Origin: Hydrogenophaga sp.
GTDB taxonomy: Bacteria > Pseudomonadota > Gammaproteobacteria > Burkholderiales > Burkholderiaceae_C
DNA length: 64,000 nucleotides
Assembly (NCBI GenBank): GCA_030653975.1
Contig: JAURYH010000055.1
Span: 1-64,000 of the forward strand
Reading direction: 5' to 3'
Positions 1 to 12,080 of this stretch are shown here, piece by piece. How positions within the stretch are numbered: the first letter of the stretch is position 1; each line of letters begins with the position of its first letter. The position numbers and the translations under genes were made by a program. The notes beneath the pieces are model-generated. The model was not told the DNA's origin. It searched no databases and saw only the letters and a list, made by a program, of their open reading frames with translations.

Positions 1-135
1 CTTGGCCGAACCACCGAACTTGGCCGACAGCACGGTGGTGATCGCCGCCGTCAGCGTCGTCTTGCCGTGGTCCACGTGACCGATGGTGCCGACGTTCACG
101 TGCGGCTTGGTCCGCTCAAATTTCTCTTTTGCCAT
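1..135 (-). CDS. tuf: Elongation factor Tu, N-terminal part (runs off the window)
   Basis: Only the first 45 codons are in the window; the gene continues past the left edge. The translation begins [20 protein letters not shown] and carries the GTPase P-loop GHVDHGKT at residues 19-26, which is diagnostic for EF-Tu. EF-Tu delivers aminoacyl-tRNA to the ribosomal A site. It lies 152 bp downstream of fusA on the same strand, the usual end of the str operon. Whether a second tuf copy exists cannot be seen here. Confidence 0.97.
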   Translation of the reverse strand, partial: MAKEKFERTKPHVNVGTIGHVDHGKTTLTAAITTVLSAKFGGSAK

Positions 136-249
136 TTTTCAATTCCTAAAGAACAAACCCGTGTCACGGTTTAAGGTCTGCATCACACTGCTGATTCGCC
201 CCGCACGGGGACAGGGCGGCGCGTGATCGCAGACCGGCTTTGATCCGTT

Positions 250-280
250 GGGGACAGGTCACCACAGGTGGTCTGTCCCC
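250..280. repeat. GGGGACAG palindrome between fusA and tuf
   Basis: A 14-base inverted repeat with a 3-base loop (left arm from 250, right arm ending at 280). The outer 8 bases GGGGACAG/CTGTCCCC are perfect and there are two inner mismatches. It starts 8 bases beyond the fusA stop and has no T-run, so it is not a classical terminator. A REP-type palindrome or an RNA-processing hairpin between fusA and tuf is more likely. Confidence 0.6.
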
Positions 281-287
281 AAAATCA

Positions 288-2390
288 TCATTTTGCGCGA
301 GCGGCAACGATGGCTTCTGCCACGTTGCGCGGCGCTTCGGCGTAGTGCTTGAACTCCATCGAGTAGGTGGCACGGCCTTGCGACATGGAGCGCAGCGTGG
401 TCGAATAACCAAACATCTCCGACAGAGGCACTTCGGCACGGATGGCCTTGCCGCCGCCGACCATGTCCTCCATGCCCTGCACCATGCCACGACGGCTGGA
501 CAGATCGCCCATCACGTTGCCGGCATAGTCTTCAGGTGTTTCCACTTCCACCGACATCATGGGCTCAAGGATCACCGGGCTGGCCTTGCGGCAGCCTTCC
601 TTGAAACCGAAGATGGCCGCCATCTTGAAGGCCATTTCGGACGAGTCCACATCGTGGTAGGAGCCGAAGTGCAGGGTGACCTTCACGTCCACCACCGGGT
701 AACCCGCCAGCACACCGGTCGTCAGGGCTTCGATCACGCCCTTTTCCACCGCCGGGATGTACTCGCGAGGGACCACACCGCCCTTGATGGCGTCGACGAA
801 CTCAAAGCCTTTGCCGGCTTCGTTGGGTTCGATCTTGAACACCACGTGACCGTACTGGCCCTTGCCGCCGGACTGACGCACAAACTTGCCTTCGGAGTCT
901 TCCACCGTCTTGCGGATGGTCTCGCGGTAAGCCACCTGCGGCTTGCCCACGTTGGCTTCCACACCGAATTCACGCTTCATGCGGTCAACGATGATTTCCA
1001 GGTGCAGCTCGCCCATGCCGGCGATGATGGTCTGACCCGATTCTTCGTCTGTCTTGACGCGGAAGGACGGATCTTCTGCTGCCAGGCGCTGCAGGGCAAT
1101 GCCCATCTTTTCCTGGTCGGCCTTGGTCTTGGGTTCCACGGCCTGCGCAATCACGGGCTCAGGGAACACCATGCGCTCGAGCATGATGATGGCATCCGGA
1201 TCGCACAGGGTTTCACCCGTGGTCACGTCTTTCAGGCCCACGCAGGCCGCGATGTCGCCAGCGCGAATTTCTTCGACTTCCAGACGGTTGTTGGCGTGCA
1301 TCTGCACGATACGGCCGATACGCTCTTTCTTGCCCTTGATCGGGTTGTAGACCGAATCGCCTTTTTTCATCACGCCCGAGTACACGCGCACAAAGGTCAG
1401 CTGGCCGACATACGGGTCGGTCATCAGCTTGAAGGCCAAGGCGGAGAACTTCTCGTTGTCATCGGCCTTGCGGCTGGTGACTTCCTCGTCGTCGTCCGTG
1501 CCCTTGACGTCGGCGATGTCCACCGGGGAGGGCATCAGTTCGATCACGGCGTCGAGCATGCGCTGCACACCCTTGTTCTTGAACGCGGTACCGCACAGCA
1601 TCGGCTGGATCTCGGTCGCCAGCGTGCGCACGCGCAGACCCTGGGTGATCTCTTCTTCGGTCAAGTCACCTTCTTCGAGGTACTTGTTCATCAGCTCTTC
1701 GCTGGCTTCGGCCGCAGCCTCAACCATTTTTTCACGCCACTCTTTGGCCTGCTCCAGAAGTTCGGCGGGAATTTCTTCGTAGTTGAATTTCATGCCCTGG
1801 GACGCCTCGTCCCAGATGATGGCCTTCATCTTGCGCAGATCGACCACGCCCCTGAAGTGCTCTTCGGCACCGATCGGGATCACGATCGGCACAGGGTTGG
1901 CCTTCAGGCGCAACTTCATCTGCTCAACGACCTTGAAGAAGTTGGCGCCGGTGCGGTCCATCTTGTTCACGAAGGCCAGACGCGGCACCTTGTATTTGTT
2001 GGCCTGGCGCCAGACGGTTTCCGACTGCGGCTGAACACCACCCACGGCGCAGTACACCATGCAGGCGCCGTCCAGCACGCGCATGGAACGCTCGACCTCG
2101 ATGGTGAAGTCCACGTGGCCGGGGGTGTCGATGATGTTGATGCGGTGCTCGGGGAAAGACAGGTCCATGCCCTTCCAGAAACAGGTCGTGGCGGCGGACG
2201 TGATCGTGATGCCACGTTCCTGCTCCTGCTCCATCCAGTCCATGGTGGCGGCACCGTCGTGCACTTCACCGATCTTGTGGTTCACACCGGTGTAGAAAAG
2301 AATGCGCTCGGTCGTGGTGGTCTTGCCGGCGTCGATGTGAGCGGAGATACCGATATTGCGGTACCGCTCCAGTGGCGTAGTGCGTGCCAT
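288..2390 (-). CDS. fusA: Elongation factor G
   Basis: 700 residues, the usual EF-G length. EF-G is the cytoplasmic GTPase that drives ribosomal translocation and, with RRF, ribosome recycling. The P-loop AHIDAGKT is at residues 17-24, the G3 motif DTPGH near 88-92 and the NKMD motif near 142. Domains II to V follow in the normal order, ending in the conserved basic tail. It sits 81 bp downstream of rpsG and upstream of tuf in the canonical order rpsL-rpsG-fusA-tuf. Confidence 0.98.
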   Translation of the reverse strand: MARTTPLERYRNIGISAHIDAGKTTTTERILFYTGVNHKIGEVHDGAATMDWMEQEQERGITITSAATTCFWKGMDLSFPEHRINIIDTPGHVDFTIEVERSMRVLDGACMVYCAVGGVQPQSETVWRQANKYKVPRLAFVNKMDRTGANFFKVVEQMKLRLKANPVPIVIPIGAEEHFRGVVDLRKMKAIIWDEASQGMKFNYEEIPAELLEQAKEWREKMVEAAAEASEELMNKYLEEGDLTEEEITQGLRVRTLATEIQPMLCGTAFKNKGVQRMLDAVIELMPSPVDIADVKGTDDDEEVTSRKADDNEKFSALAFKLMTDPYVGQLTFVRVYSGVMKKGDSVYNPIKGKKERIGRIVQMHANNRLEVEEIRAGDIAACVGLKDVTTGETLCDPDAIIMLERMVFPEPVIAQAVEPKTKADQEKMGIALQRLAAEDPSFRVKTDEESGQTIIAGMGELHLEIIVDRMKREFGVEANVGKPQVAYRETIRKTVEDSEGKFVRQSGGKGQYGHVVFKIEPNEAGKGFEFVDAIKGGVVPREYIPAVEKGVIEALTTGVLAGYPVVDVKVTLHFGSYHDVDSSEMAFKMAAIFGFKEGCRKASPVILEPMMSVEVETPEDYAGNVMGDLSSRRGMVQGMEDMVGGGKAIRAEVPLSEMFGYSTTLRSMSQGRATYSMEFKHYAEAPRNVAEAIVAARAK

Positions 2391-2471
2391 GGAAATACTC
2401 CTGAATTGGGCAAGCCCGCCACCCCTTCTGGGGTTTGCGGGCTCGCCTTGGATGACTGGGAAAAGCGGAAC

Positions 2472-2942
2472 TTAGAAGCGGAAGTGGCTGAAAGCCTTGT
2501 TGGCTTCGGCCATGCGGTGCACTTCGTCACGCTTCTTCATGGCGCCACCACGGCCCTCGGTGGCCTCGATCAGCTCGTTGGCCAGGCGCATGGCCATGGA
2601 CTTTTCGCTGCGCTTGCGGGCAGCTTCCTTGATCCAGCGCATCGACAGCGCCAGACGACGCACCGGGCGCACTTCAACGGGCACCTGGTAGTTCGCACCA
2701 CCCACGCGGCGGGACTTGACTTCCACCATGGGCTTGACGTTGTTGATGGCGATGGAGAAGGCTTCGACCGGATCTTTGCCGGTCTTTTTCTCGATCTGCT
2801 CCAGCGCACCGTAAATGATGCGCTCGGCGACAGCTTTCTTGCCGCCTTCCATGATCACGTTCATGAACTTGGAGAGCTCGACGTTGCCGAACTTGGGATC
2901 CGGCAGGATTTCACGTTTAGGGACTTCGCGACGACGTGGCAT
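2472..2942 (-). CDS. rpsG: 30S ribosomal protein S7
   Basis: 156 residues starting [18 protein letters not shown], typical of bacterial S7, which nucleates assembly of the 16S rRNA 3' major domain and sits at the subunit interface. In E. coli S7 is also the translational repressor of the str operon; the spacing here does not show whether that control is kept. It lies 153 bp downstream of rpsL with no promoter that I can identify between them. Confidence 0.98.
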   Translation of the reverse strand: MPRRREVPKREILPDPKFGNVELSKFMNVIMEGGKKAVAERIIYGALEQIEKKTGKDPVEAFSIAINNVKPMVEVKSRRVGGANYQVPVEVRPVRRLALSMRWIKEAARKRSEKSMAMRLANELIEATEGRGGAMKKRDEVHRMAEANKAFSHFRF

Positions 2943-3095
2943 TTTTACACCTCAAATTTGCTTCAGTTGGCACCTTTTCAGGCACCGCGAGAACCCAGCA
3001 AGGCCCTCACTTACTCGACCCGACGCCAACATGGCGTTTTGGGGTCACTACGTTCGACACGGCTTGCCGGCCGGCCAAACACCGAAAAACCAGGA

Positions 3096-3473
3096 TTATT
3101 TGGCCTTGGGCTTTTTCGCGCCGTACTTGGAGCGCGACTGCTTGCGGTCTTTCACGCCCTGCAGGTCCAACGAACCGCGCACGATGTGGTAACGCACACC
3201 AGGCAAGTCCTTGACACGACCGCCGCGAACCAGCACGACGCTGTGTTCCTGCAGGTTGTGGCCTTCGCCGCCGATGTAGGAGATGACCTCAAAACCGTTG
3301 GTCAGGCGCACCTTGGCGACTTTACGCAGAGCGGAGTTGGGCTTCTTGGGGGTCGTGGTGTACACACGGGTGCACACACCGCGACGCTGCGGAGAGTTTT
3401 CCATGGCCGGGCTCTTGGATTTGGTCTTCTCGACCTCCCGGCCGTGGCGCACGAGTTGATTGATGGTTGGCAT
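3096..3473 (-). CDS. rpsL: 30S ribosomal protein S12
   Basis: 125 residues starting [21 protein letters not shown]12 lies in the decoding centre. The conserved loop [13 protein letters not shown] has the unmutated lysine at residue 43, and the second resistance hot spot in [13 protein letters not shown] is also unmutated, so the sequence predicts streptomycin sensitivity at this locus. It is the first gene of the str operon, with a good sigma70 promoter about 70 bp upstream. Confidence 0.98.
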   Translation of the reverse strand: MPTINQLVRHGREVEKTKSKSPAMENSPQRRGVCTRVYTTTPKKPNSALRKVAKVRLTNGFEVISYIGGEGHNLQEHSVVLVRGGRVKDLPGVRYHIVRGSLDLQGVKDRKQSRSKYGAKKPKAK

Positions 3474-3535
3474 GAAGAAACGTCCCTAAACGTTTAAAAA
3501 AGCGAAAACGAAAACTTCTCGGAAGATTCCGAAAA

Positions 3536-3571
3536 GCCCTCTAATGTAGCACGGGCTTGTTCTTCTGACAA
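3536..3571 (-). promoter_or_regulatory. Sigma70 promoter of the str operon
   Basis: Read on the minus strand, TTGTCA (3571-3566) is followed after exactly 17 bases by TACATT (3548-3543). This is a strong -35/-10 pair that puts the transcription start near 3536. The leader of about 60 bases holds a small hairpin CGGAA-TC-TTCCG (3520-3531) and then an AT-rich stretch before the rpsL start. Confidence 0.75.
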
Positions 3572-3661
3572 ACGCCAGCGCAAAGGACACCGGATCGCCC
3601 GCCGTTGCACCGCGCTCTTTCAAGCGCTAGGCGCATGGGTGGCGGGTACTTCAGGCGTGGT

Positions 3662-4840
3662 TTACTGAATCCAGAGGCGCACAGCGTCCCAGGCCCTGCC
3701 GAAGACACCGCTTTCCTCGACCGTTTCCAGGACGCTCAGCGGCACCTCGGCCACCGGCGTACCGTTGGCCAGACTCACCTTCAGAATACCCACCGCCTGG
3801 CCGCGCATCAGAGGCGCGACCAGAGGTTCCGGTCGGGTGACTTCGGTCTTCAGCCGCGCACCTTCTCCTGCGGGAACGGACACCACAACCCCCTCGGGCC
3901 GACCCAGCTTGACAACCTCTGCTTTGCCTTTCCAGACACGCGGCGAAACCAGCGGCGCGCCCGCTGGCGCCATACGCACCGCATCAAAAGCCGTGTAACC
4001 CCAGTTCAACAACTTCTGGCTTTCGGCGGCGCGGGCGTTTTCACTCGAAGCGCCCAGCAGCACGCTCAGCAGCCGTCGCTGCCCCTGCGGTCCACTGCCC
4101 AAGGCCGGAACCGCGCGGTGAGCGGTGGCCACAAGGCAGTAGCCCGCGGCACTGGTGTGCCCGGTTTTCAGGCCGTCCACACTGGGGTCACGAAACAGCA
4201 ACAGATTGCGGTTGGTGTCGTTGGCGGCGGGCGTACCGGGGTAGCGGTAGCGCTGGATGGCGTAGTAGGGCACATAGTCGGGAAAATCGCGCATCAGACG
4301 GGTCGCGAGCGTGGCCAGATCACGTGCGGTGGTGGTGTGCCCGGCCACGGTGAGGCCCTCAGGATTCTTGAAGCTGCTGGCGTTCATGCCCAGGGACTTC
4401 GCCTGCTGGTTCATCAACTCCACGAAACGCTCCACGCTGCCGCCCACCCCTTCAGCCAGCGCCACGGTGGCGTCGTTGCCCGACTGCACGATCATCCCCT
4501 TGATCAGGTCCTCCACCGGCACCTGCATCTTGGGGTCGATGAACATGCGTGAGCCCGGCATCTTCCAGGCCCGCTCGCTCACCCCAAAGGTCTGGGTCAG
4601 GCTGAGCTTGCCCGTCTTCAGGGCATCAAACACGATGTAGGCGGTCATCAGCTTGGTGAGCGACGCCGGCTCCACCGCCTGATCGGCGTCTTTGGACGCC
4701 AACACCTGACCCGAGGTCACATCCATCAGCAAATAGGCGCGGGCCGCCACTTCGGGCGGCTGGGGTACCTGGGCAGAGGCCGAGAACGCCACGGCAGCGG
4801 CGAGCAGAAAAAGAGCACGGGAAAACAATCGACGCAACAA
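3662..4840 (-). CDS. dacC: D-alanyl-D-alanine carboxypeptidase (PBP5/6 type)
   Basis: Serine-type D,D-carboxypeptidase that trims the terminal D-Ala of peptidoglycan stem peptides in the periplasm. All three penicillin-binding motifs are present: SLTK with nucleophile S60, SGN at 120-122 and KTG at 225-227. A PBP5-type C-terminal domain and a terminal amphipathic-looking stretch (AWDAVRLWIQ) follow, suited to inner-membrane anchoring. I chose the TTG at 4840 because CAGGA lies just upstream, a signal peptide ending ASA-Q follows at once, and 392 residues fits the family. The frame is open further upstream but that overlaps the neighbouring gene. The paralogue letter is a guess (dacA and dacC are not separable here). 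Confidence 0.9.
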   Translation of the reverse strand: MLRRLFSRALFLLAAAVAFSASAQVPQPPEVAARAYLLMDVTSGQVLASKDADQAVEPASLTKLMTAYIVFDALKTGKLSLTQTFGVSERAWKMPGSRMFIDPKMQVPVEDLIKGMIVQSGNDATVALAEGVGGSVERFVELMNQQAKSLGMNASSFKNPEGLTVAGHTTTARDLATLATRLMRDFPDYVPYYAIQRYRYPGTPAANDTNRNLLLFRDPSVDGLKTGHTSAAGYCLVATAHRAVPALGSGPQGQRRLLSVLLGASSENARAAESQKLLNWGYTAFDAVRMAPAGAPLVSPRVWKGKAEVVKLGRPEGVVVSVPAGEGARLKTEVTRPEPLVAPLMRGQAVGILKVSLANGTPVAEVPLSVLETVEESGVFGRAWDAVRLWIQ

Positions 4841-4883
4841 AATCCGGTTCCTGAAATAAAAAAGGGGAAAAGGGGCGGCCGCT

Positions 4884-5507
4884 TCAGGCGCGCAGATGGC
4901 GCAGCACCAGTTCGCGCAGCAACGGCAGCTGTCCGTGAAAAAAGTGGCCGCCACCGGGCACCACCAACACGGGCAGCACCTGGGGTCGAGCCCAGTCCAT
5001 GACCGAGGCCAAAGGCACCGTGTCGTCCTGCTCGCCATGGATGACCAGGGTGCGCGGGTGAAGTTCCTCAGCCACCGGAGCAACTTCAAATCGGCTGGCG
5101 GCCGTGCCCACCAGAATCAGGCGCCGGATCTCGCGTTGCGCCTGGAGCTGGCTGGCCGCATGGCTGGTGACAAACGCCCCGAATGAAAACCCGGCCAGGC
5201 ACAAGGGACCAGATGGCGCCTGCGCTTCGATCACCGACAACAGATCAGCCAACTCGCCACGACCCTCGTCGTAGACCCCCTCACTGCGCCCGACGCCGCG
5301 GAAGTTGAAGCGGACAGCCGTCCAGCCCGCCAGCAGACAAGCGCGCGCGAGGGTCTGGACAACCTTGTTGCTCAGTGTGCCGCCATGCAGCGGATGCGGA
5401 TGGGCCAGCACCGCGATCCCGACCGCATCGCCCGAGGGCCGGTCCATCGCGACTTCCAGCACACCGGCCGGACCATCCTGCAGCAGGTATTCGGTCTGGG
5501 CGTTCAT
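4884..5507 (-). CDS. Alpha/beta hydrolase
   Basis: 207-residue small alpha/beta hydrolase related to the dienelactone hydrolase-like group. It has the oxyanion region AHPHPLHGG, the nucleophile elbow GFSFGA, an acid-bearing segment (VIHGEQDDTVPL) and a late histidine (VPGGGHFFHG). No signal peptide is seen, so it is probably cytoplasmic. Its substrate is unknown. It lies 43 bp upstream of the dacC start on the same strand and probably shares a transcript. Confidence 0.8.
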   Translation of the reverse strand: MNAQTEYLLQDGPAGVLEVAMDRPSGDAVGIAVLAHPHPLHGGTLSNKVVQTLARACLLAGWTAVRFNFRGVGRSEGVYDEGRGELADLLSVIEAQAPSGPLCLAGFSFGAFVTSHAASQLQAQREIRRLILVGTAASRFEVAPVAEELHPRTLVIHGEQDDTVPLASVMDWARPQVLPVLVVPGGGHFFHGQLPLLRELVLRHLRA

Positions 5508-5572
5508 CGGTGCGCCCCGGTCAGCCTGGCTTCGGCGACCTGCACGAGAACTCGACAGTCAGGCGAGCGCAT

Positions 5573-5911
5573 TCAGCGTCCAACGTCCGGCGGGGTCAGC
5601 AGCCGCTGCACCACCACGCCGTCACGCAAATGGGACTGCACGATCTCGTCGATGTCGCTCTCGTCGACATAGCTGTACCAGACCGCTTCCGGATAGACCA
5701 CGGCAATCGGTCCACCGGCACAACGGTCCAGGCAACCCGCCTTGTTGACCCGAACCTTGCCGGGCCCGAGCAAACCCTGGGCCTTGGCCTGGGATTTGCA
5801 CCGATCAAAAGCGGCCTGCGCCTTGTGCTGGGCACAGCAATCCTCGTTCCCCTCGCGCTGATTGAGACAGAAGAATATGTGGCGCTCGTAATACGACTTG
5901 TTTTCGGACAT
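5573..5911 (-). CDS. Thioredoxin-like [2Fe-2S] ferredoxin
   Basis: 112 residues. The cysteines are arranged as in thioredoxin-fold [2Fe-2S] ferredoxins: FFCLNQREGNEDCC near the N-terminus and GCLDRCAGGP in the second half. The electron partner is unknown. It lies 9 bp downstream of the VanZ gene and 65 bp before the hydrolase gene, consistent with one minus-strand transcript running from hemJ to dacC. Confidence 0.85.
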   Translation of the reverse strand: MSENKSYYERHIFFCLNQREGNEDCCAQHKAQAAFDRCKSQAKAQGLLGPGKVRVNKAGCLDRCAGGPIAVVYPEAVWYSYVDESDIDEIVQSHLRDGVVVQRLLTPPDVGR

Positions 5912-5920
5912 GCGACGATT

Positions 5921-7036
5921 TTAGTGGGCGCCCTGCCCGGCACCAGGGTGCCGGGCGATGGCGCGCAGGCCAAAAAGCAGGGCGGCAAAAGGCCACAACC
6001 AACCCAGCCACTGCGAAAGGCCATGAAAGCGGATGAAGCGCCCCTGCTCCCAGACTTCCAGTGACTGGGCAAAGTAAGGACTGACCGGCGCCCGGTTGAG
6101 CAGGCTGAGCGATGTCGCCAGGCACAGCAGCATGAGCGCATGGCAGACCCGTCGCGGCAGGGCCAGCAGTGCCAGGCCGGCGACGAACGCCAAGGCCAGC
6201 CCCAGCAAGGCCTGGGACGTGATCCACGCCCAGCCATGGTCCGGACCGTAAGTGAGTGCCGACGACAGCCCGGAAACAGCCAGCGCACAGACAAAAAAGG
6301 CCACCAGAAATGCCACGCGGCGCGACAGCGAACGCATGTCGGCGAAACCCATGAGCAGCGGCGCCAGCAAGCCGAGCGCCACACAGAATGCCTCGGCCAG
6401 CGGACTCAACGGCAGCGGGTTTTCAACCCGGAACGGCACCCAGGCCAGAAATGGCGTCTCCGCGAGCAGGTTCGCCAACTCCATCTCCAGCCGGTCCCAG
6501 ACCTGGCCCAGGCCAAAAGGCACCGAAACCGGATAGAGCAAGGCGGCCGGCCACAAGGCCAGCAGCACCAGCGAGCCGTGGGCGCCAGGCACGAACCAGT
6601 CGGTCCGAAACTGGCTCCAGCGGCGCAGTCCACCCAGCCGCTCCAGAATCCAGGCTGCGGTCGCACCCAGCAACGCACCGGCACCGTTCAGCGCCAGATC
6701 GAGGTTGGAGGCCACCCGCATGGGCAGGTAGTTCTGCAGCGTTTCCACCCCAAACGACAGCAGGAGCGGCAGGGTGAAGCCGAGCAACCAGGACCATCCC
6801 CGCGCACCGGAGCGCAGCAGGGCCAGCGCCAGCAAGAACGCCAGCGGGGCGTAGCCCACAAAGTTGCTCACCACATCAAATGCGGTCCAGTACTTCGGCA
6901 GCGGCGCCAGCACGAAGGCCATCGGCTCCACGCCCTGCATGCGCCAGCCCTGAAAAGGGTACAGGCTTGCATAGACCACCAGCGCCGCAAACAGCAATGC
7001 GAGCGGCCAGGCCGATGAACGCGGGGTTGTGACCAC
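5921..7036 (-). CDS. VanZ family integral membrane protein
   Basis: 371 residues with about ten hydrophobic segments. The N-terminal 120 residues carry the VanZ-type pattern, with a conserved acidic residue in FDVVSNFVGYAPLAFLLA and GVETLQNYLPMRVASNLDLALN. The second half is a further set of membrane helices, so it belongs to the long VanZ proteins, not the short teicoplanin-resistance type. Function in Proteobacteria is not established. It starts 9 bp after the hemJ stop. Confidence 0.8.
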   Translation of the reverse strand: MVTTPRSSAWPLALLFAALVVYASLYPFQGWRMQGVEPMAFVLAPLPKYWTAFDVVSNFVGYAPLAFLLALALLRSGARGWSWLLGFTLPLLLSFGVETLQNYLPMRVASNLDLALNGAGALLGATAAWILERLGGLRRWSQFRTDWFVPGAHGSLVLLALWPAALLYPVSVPFGLGQVWDRLEMELANLLAETPFLAWVPFRVENPLPLSPLAEAFCVALGLLAPLLMGFADMRSLSRRVAFLVAFFVCALAVSGLSSALTYGPDHGWAWITSQALLGLALAFVAGLALLALPRRVCHALMLLCLATSLSLLNRAPVSPYFAQSLEVWEQGRFIRFHGLSQWLGWLWPFAALLFGLRAIARHPGAGQGAH

Positions 7037-7045
7037 CCCAGGACC

Positions 7046-7474
7046 TCAGAAGGGTTTGATCACCACCAGCAGCACCACGACCACCAGCATGATCACCGGC
7101 GCCTCGTTGAACCAGCGGTACCAGACATGGCCCCGGCGGTTGATGCCCTGCTGGAACTTGCGAAGCATGACGCCGCAAGCGTGGTGATAGCCCAGGATCA
7201 GCGCCACAACGAACAGCTTGGCGTGCATCCAGCCATTGCCCGCCCCCAGGCCGATCCCGTAGCCCAGCCAGAGCCACAGGCCCAGCGCCACCGCCGGAAC
7301 GGCCAGCAGGGTGGTGAAGCGCATCAGCTTGCGCGCCATCAGCAGCAAGCGCTCACGCTCGGCGACGCTTTCGGGCGGAACCATGGCCAGATTGACAAAA
7401 ATCCGGGGCAGGTAAAACAGGCCGGCGAACCAGCTGGCGATGAAAACGATGTGGAAGGATTTGACCCAGAGCAT
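7046..7474 (-). CDS. hemJ: HemJ/CopD-family membrane protein (probable protoporphyrinogen IX oxidase)
   Basis: 142 residues with four hydrophobic segments, matching HemJ, the quinone-linked enzyme that oxidises protoporphyrinogen IX in many Proteobacteria lacking HemG and HemY. The N-terminus MLWVKSFHIVFIASWFAGLF with its conserved histidine, the GxGWMHAKLFVV segment and the late NEAPVI motif are all family features. The presence of hemB 1.7 kb away fits a haem role, although it is on the other strand. A CopD-like copper protein is the alternative annotation. Confidence 0.8.
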   Translation of the reverse strand: MLWVKSFHIVFIASWFAGLFYLPRIFVNLAMVPPESVAERERLLLMARKLMRFTTLLAVPAVALGLWLWLGYGIGLGAGNGWMHAKLFVVALILGYHHACGVMLRKFQQGINRRGHVWYRWFNEAPVIMLVVVVLLVVIKPF

Positions 7475-7545
7475 GCTGGCAGTTTAGCCCGCCAGGGCGT
7501 ACTGCACATGCAGCGCCGGGTGGGTTTGTGCCTCGGCGACGGACA

Positions 7546-7574
7546 AAAAAAACCCGGCCCACTGGGCCGGGTTA
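7546..7574 (-). terminator. Intrinsic terminator downstream of the 7749-8876 gene
   Basis: Perfect 10-bp stem AACCCGGCCC / GGGCCGGGTT with a 3-base loop, followed on the minus strand by an uninterrupted T-run. It would stop transcripts coming from the 7749-8876 gene before hemJ. The roughly 175 bases between it and that gene contain no gene that I can support. Confidence 0.9.
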
Positions 7575-7748
7575 GGAAGCCTTTTTGCTGTCACACACTA
7601 AGGCACCCGCTCAGGGAGGAAAAGCGGGGGGCTCACCCTTCGGCTCGCCCGAGTTAATGTTACAACATATTGTCCGAATTTTTGTCGCCGCCCCTGTCAG
7701 ATTTGACAAATGGGCCGCAGCGCCAGCCTCAGGAACACCTACGGCCTG

Positions 7749-10195
<2,447 letters not shown>

Positions 10196-10229
10196 TCCAC
10201 TCCAGCACCGCCAACCCGGCCACCAACGC

Positions 10230-11357
10230 ATGCGCATCTTCCACGTTCTGCCCGGTGCCGTGAATGAGACCGGGACGCTGCCCACCGAACTGGCGCCGCG
10301 CAGCTTTGTCTGGATCGCCTGCGGCCGGCGCGAGTTCGAACTGGAGCAGGGACACATCCAGGCCACGCTGCACGCCCTGCACAGCGTGACGCTGGTGGAC
10401 CTGCACGTGTCCGACCTGCTCAACAACCAGTTGCCCTCGCACTTCGACTACACCTCGCAATACGACATCCTGGTGTTCCGGCGCCTCGCCGCAGGCCACA
10501 GCGAGACCGACCTGACCCAACCCGGTCAGGTGCTCACCCAGCGCGTGAAGCGGGGAGGCCCGCCGGTGCTGCGTCGCATCGACACCAGCCCGGTCGGGTT
10601 TGCGGTGTTCGACCGCGTGTTGCTGACCGTGCATCCCGCCGGCTGCACCGTGCTCGACCAGTACGCCGCCCGCCTGCTCGCCTCCGCTTCTGCCGCTTCG
10701 CGCGCAGCCGGCGTGAACCTGCCCAGCGGGCCGGCCGACCTGATGCTGCGCATCGTGAACCAGATGGTGGATGGCTACCTCGATCTGCGGCGCGAACTCA
10801 CGCGACAGCTGGACCACTGGCAGGCCGAGCTGCTGCACCCCTCCTCACGTTTCAACAACTGGAGCTCGCTGCTGGACGCGCGCATTTCTCTGCACCACCT
10901 GGACGAAATCTGCGAAGACCAGCGCGCCGCCATCCAGGACTGGATCGAAGCGCTGTCTGGCTGGGAAGTGATCGAGGGTTCCGCCAGCGACCACTTTGGG
11001 GGCCATCGCGGACTGGAGCTGCTCAAGGTGCGCAGCCGCGACGTGCTGGAGCACATCGAACGCGTGGTGCACAACGTGCGCCGGCTGGAGCAGAACGCCG
11101 AGACCGCGGTGCAGATGCATTTTTCGGCACAGAGCAACCGCACCAACGACATCATGCGCACGCTCACGGCGCTGACCGCCATCTTCCTGCCGCTGAACCT
11201 GATCGCAGGCATCTTCGGCATGAACTTCGAATTCATTCCACTGCTGCACCACAACTCGGGTTTCTGGTGGACCATGGGCTCGATGTTGCTCACGGCCGTG
11301 GTGCTCAGCGTGCTGTTCTGGCGCAAGCGCTACCTCGCCCGCACCGGCGAGCGCTGA
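10230..11357 (+). CDS. CorA-like divalent metal transporter
   Basis: 375 residues. The C-terminus has two membrane helices with the signature GMNF at 330-333 between them, diagnostic of the CorA/ZntB superfamily. The large N-terminal part is the cytoplasmic funnel, and long helices (DHWQAELLHPSS... to VQMHFSAQSNRTND) lead into the pore. Substrate could be Mg2+, Co2+ or Zn2+; the sequence alone does not decide between CorA and ZntB. It starts 34 bp after hemB. Confidence 0.87.
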   Translation: MRIFHVLPGAVNETGTLPTELAPRSFVWIACGRREFELEQGHIQATLHALHSVTLVDLHVSDLLNNQLPSHFDYTSQYDILVFRRLAAGHSETDLTQPGQVLTQRVKRGGPPVLRRIDTSPVGFAVFDRVLLTVHPAGCTVLDQYAARLLASASAASRAAGVNLPSGPADLMLRIVNQMVDGYLDLRRELTRQLDHWQAELLHPSSRFNNWSSLLDARISLHHLDEICEDQRAAIQDWIEALSGWEVIEGSASDHFGGHRGLELLKVRSRDVLEHIERVVHNVRRLEQNAETAVQMHFSAQSNRTNDIMRTLTALTAIFLPLNLIAGIFGMNFEFIPLLHHNSGFWWTMGSMLLTAVVLSVLFWRKRYLARTGER

Positions 11358-11427
11358 CCCTCACCGCGACAGCACAGTCCCCTCGGACCGTTTTGCATCC
11401 AAGTGTGCGCCAGGCGCGAAACCGCAT

Positions 11428-12078
11428 TCAGACGAAGGGCGGACTCAAGCCCTCGTTGGCCAGCGCACGCTGCACCGCGGGTCGCTCCAGCATGCGCTGC
11501 AGATACGGGCCCAGCAGGCGCTTGCTGCGGGCCGGCGCATGGTCGAAGTTGCGTGTCCAGCGACACAGGGTGAACACATAGGGGTCCAGTGCGGTGTAGG
11601 CCTCGCCCATGAACCAGGGCCCGCCGTGGCGGGTGAGTTCGTTGTCGAGCTGTTTCAAGAGGTTGTTGATGCGGATCCCGGCGTGGTGTTTCACCTCGGC
11701 GGCACCCGCCATGTTGCCGGCGTTCACCCAGCGCTCGGGGTAGAAATAGACGATCAAGGTCGCCTGCAGTGTGTTGGTCAGCCACATCAGCCACTTGTAG
11801 AAGTGCGCACGGTCCGGCGTACCGAGCGGTGGTGCGAGGCCGCTGGCCGGGTGGGTGTCGCACAGGTGCAGGCAGATCGCCGCCGTTTCGTAGAGCACCA
11901 GATCACCGTCGGTGAGCACCGGAATCAGGCCGTTGGGGTTGAGCTTGAGGTAGGCCATCGTCTTCTGCACGTCCTGCGCGCGATCGACCAGGACGCGCTC
12001 ATAGGGAACGGCCAGTTCTTCGAGCAGGATGTGCGGCACCATGCTGGCGGTGCTGGGGTAGTAGTGCAACTGGATCAT
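11428..12078 (-). CDS. Glutathione S-transferase family protein
   Basis: 216 residues from the ATG at 12078. The N-terminal thioredoxin-like domain reads MIQLHYYPSTASMVPHILLEE with the cis-proline/glutathione-binding segment NPNGLIPVL and DGDLVLYETAAICLHL. An all-helical C-terminal domain follows. The likely catalytic serine or tyrosine is in YYPSTAS. It starts 2 bp before the stop of the amidohydrolase gene and is probably co-transcribed with it. Substrate unknown. Confidence 0.88.
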   Translation of the reverse strand: MIQLHYYPSTASMVPHILLEELAVPYERVLVDRAQDVQKTMAYLKLNPNGLIPVLTDGDLVLYETAAICLHLCDTHPASGLAPPLGTPDRAHFYKWLMWLTNTLQATLIVYFYPERWVNAGNMAGAAEVKHHAGIRINNLLKQLDNELTRHGGPWFMGEAYTALDPYVFTLCRWTRNFDHAPARSKRLLGPYLQRMLERPAVQRALANEGLSPPFV

Positions 12079-12080
12079 GT

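Noticed and set aside
240..3497. A plus-strand open frame of more than 1000 codons opposite fusA, rpsG and rpsL
   Set aside because: It is antisense to conserved ribosomal genes, is rich in His/Leu/Val as expected from the mirror of biased codons, and shows no recognisable domain.
7575..7748. Structured GC-rich stretch upstream of the terminator, considered as a small RNA
   Set aside because: No continuous fold or known RNA (6S, tmRNA, SRP) can be recognised; it is more simply the 3' untranslated region of the 7749-8876 gene.
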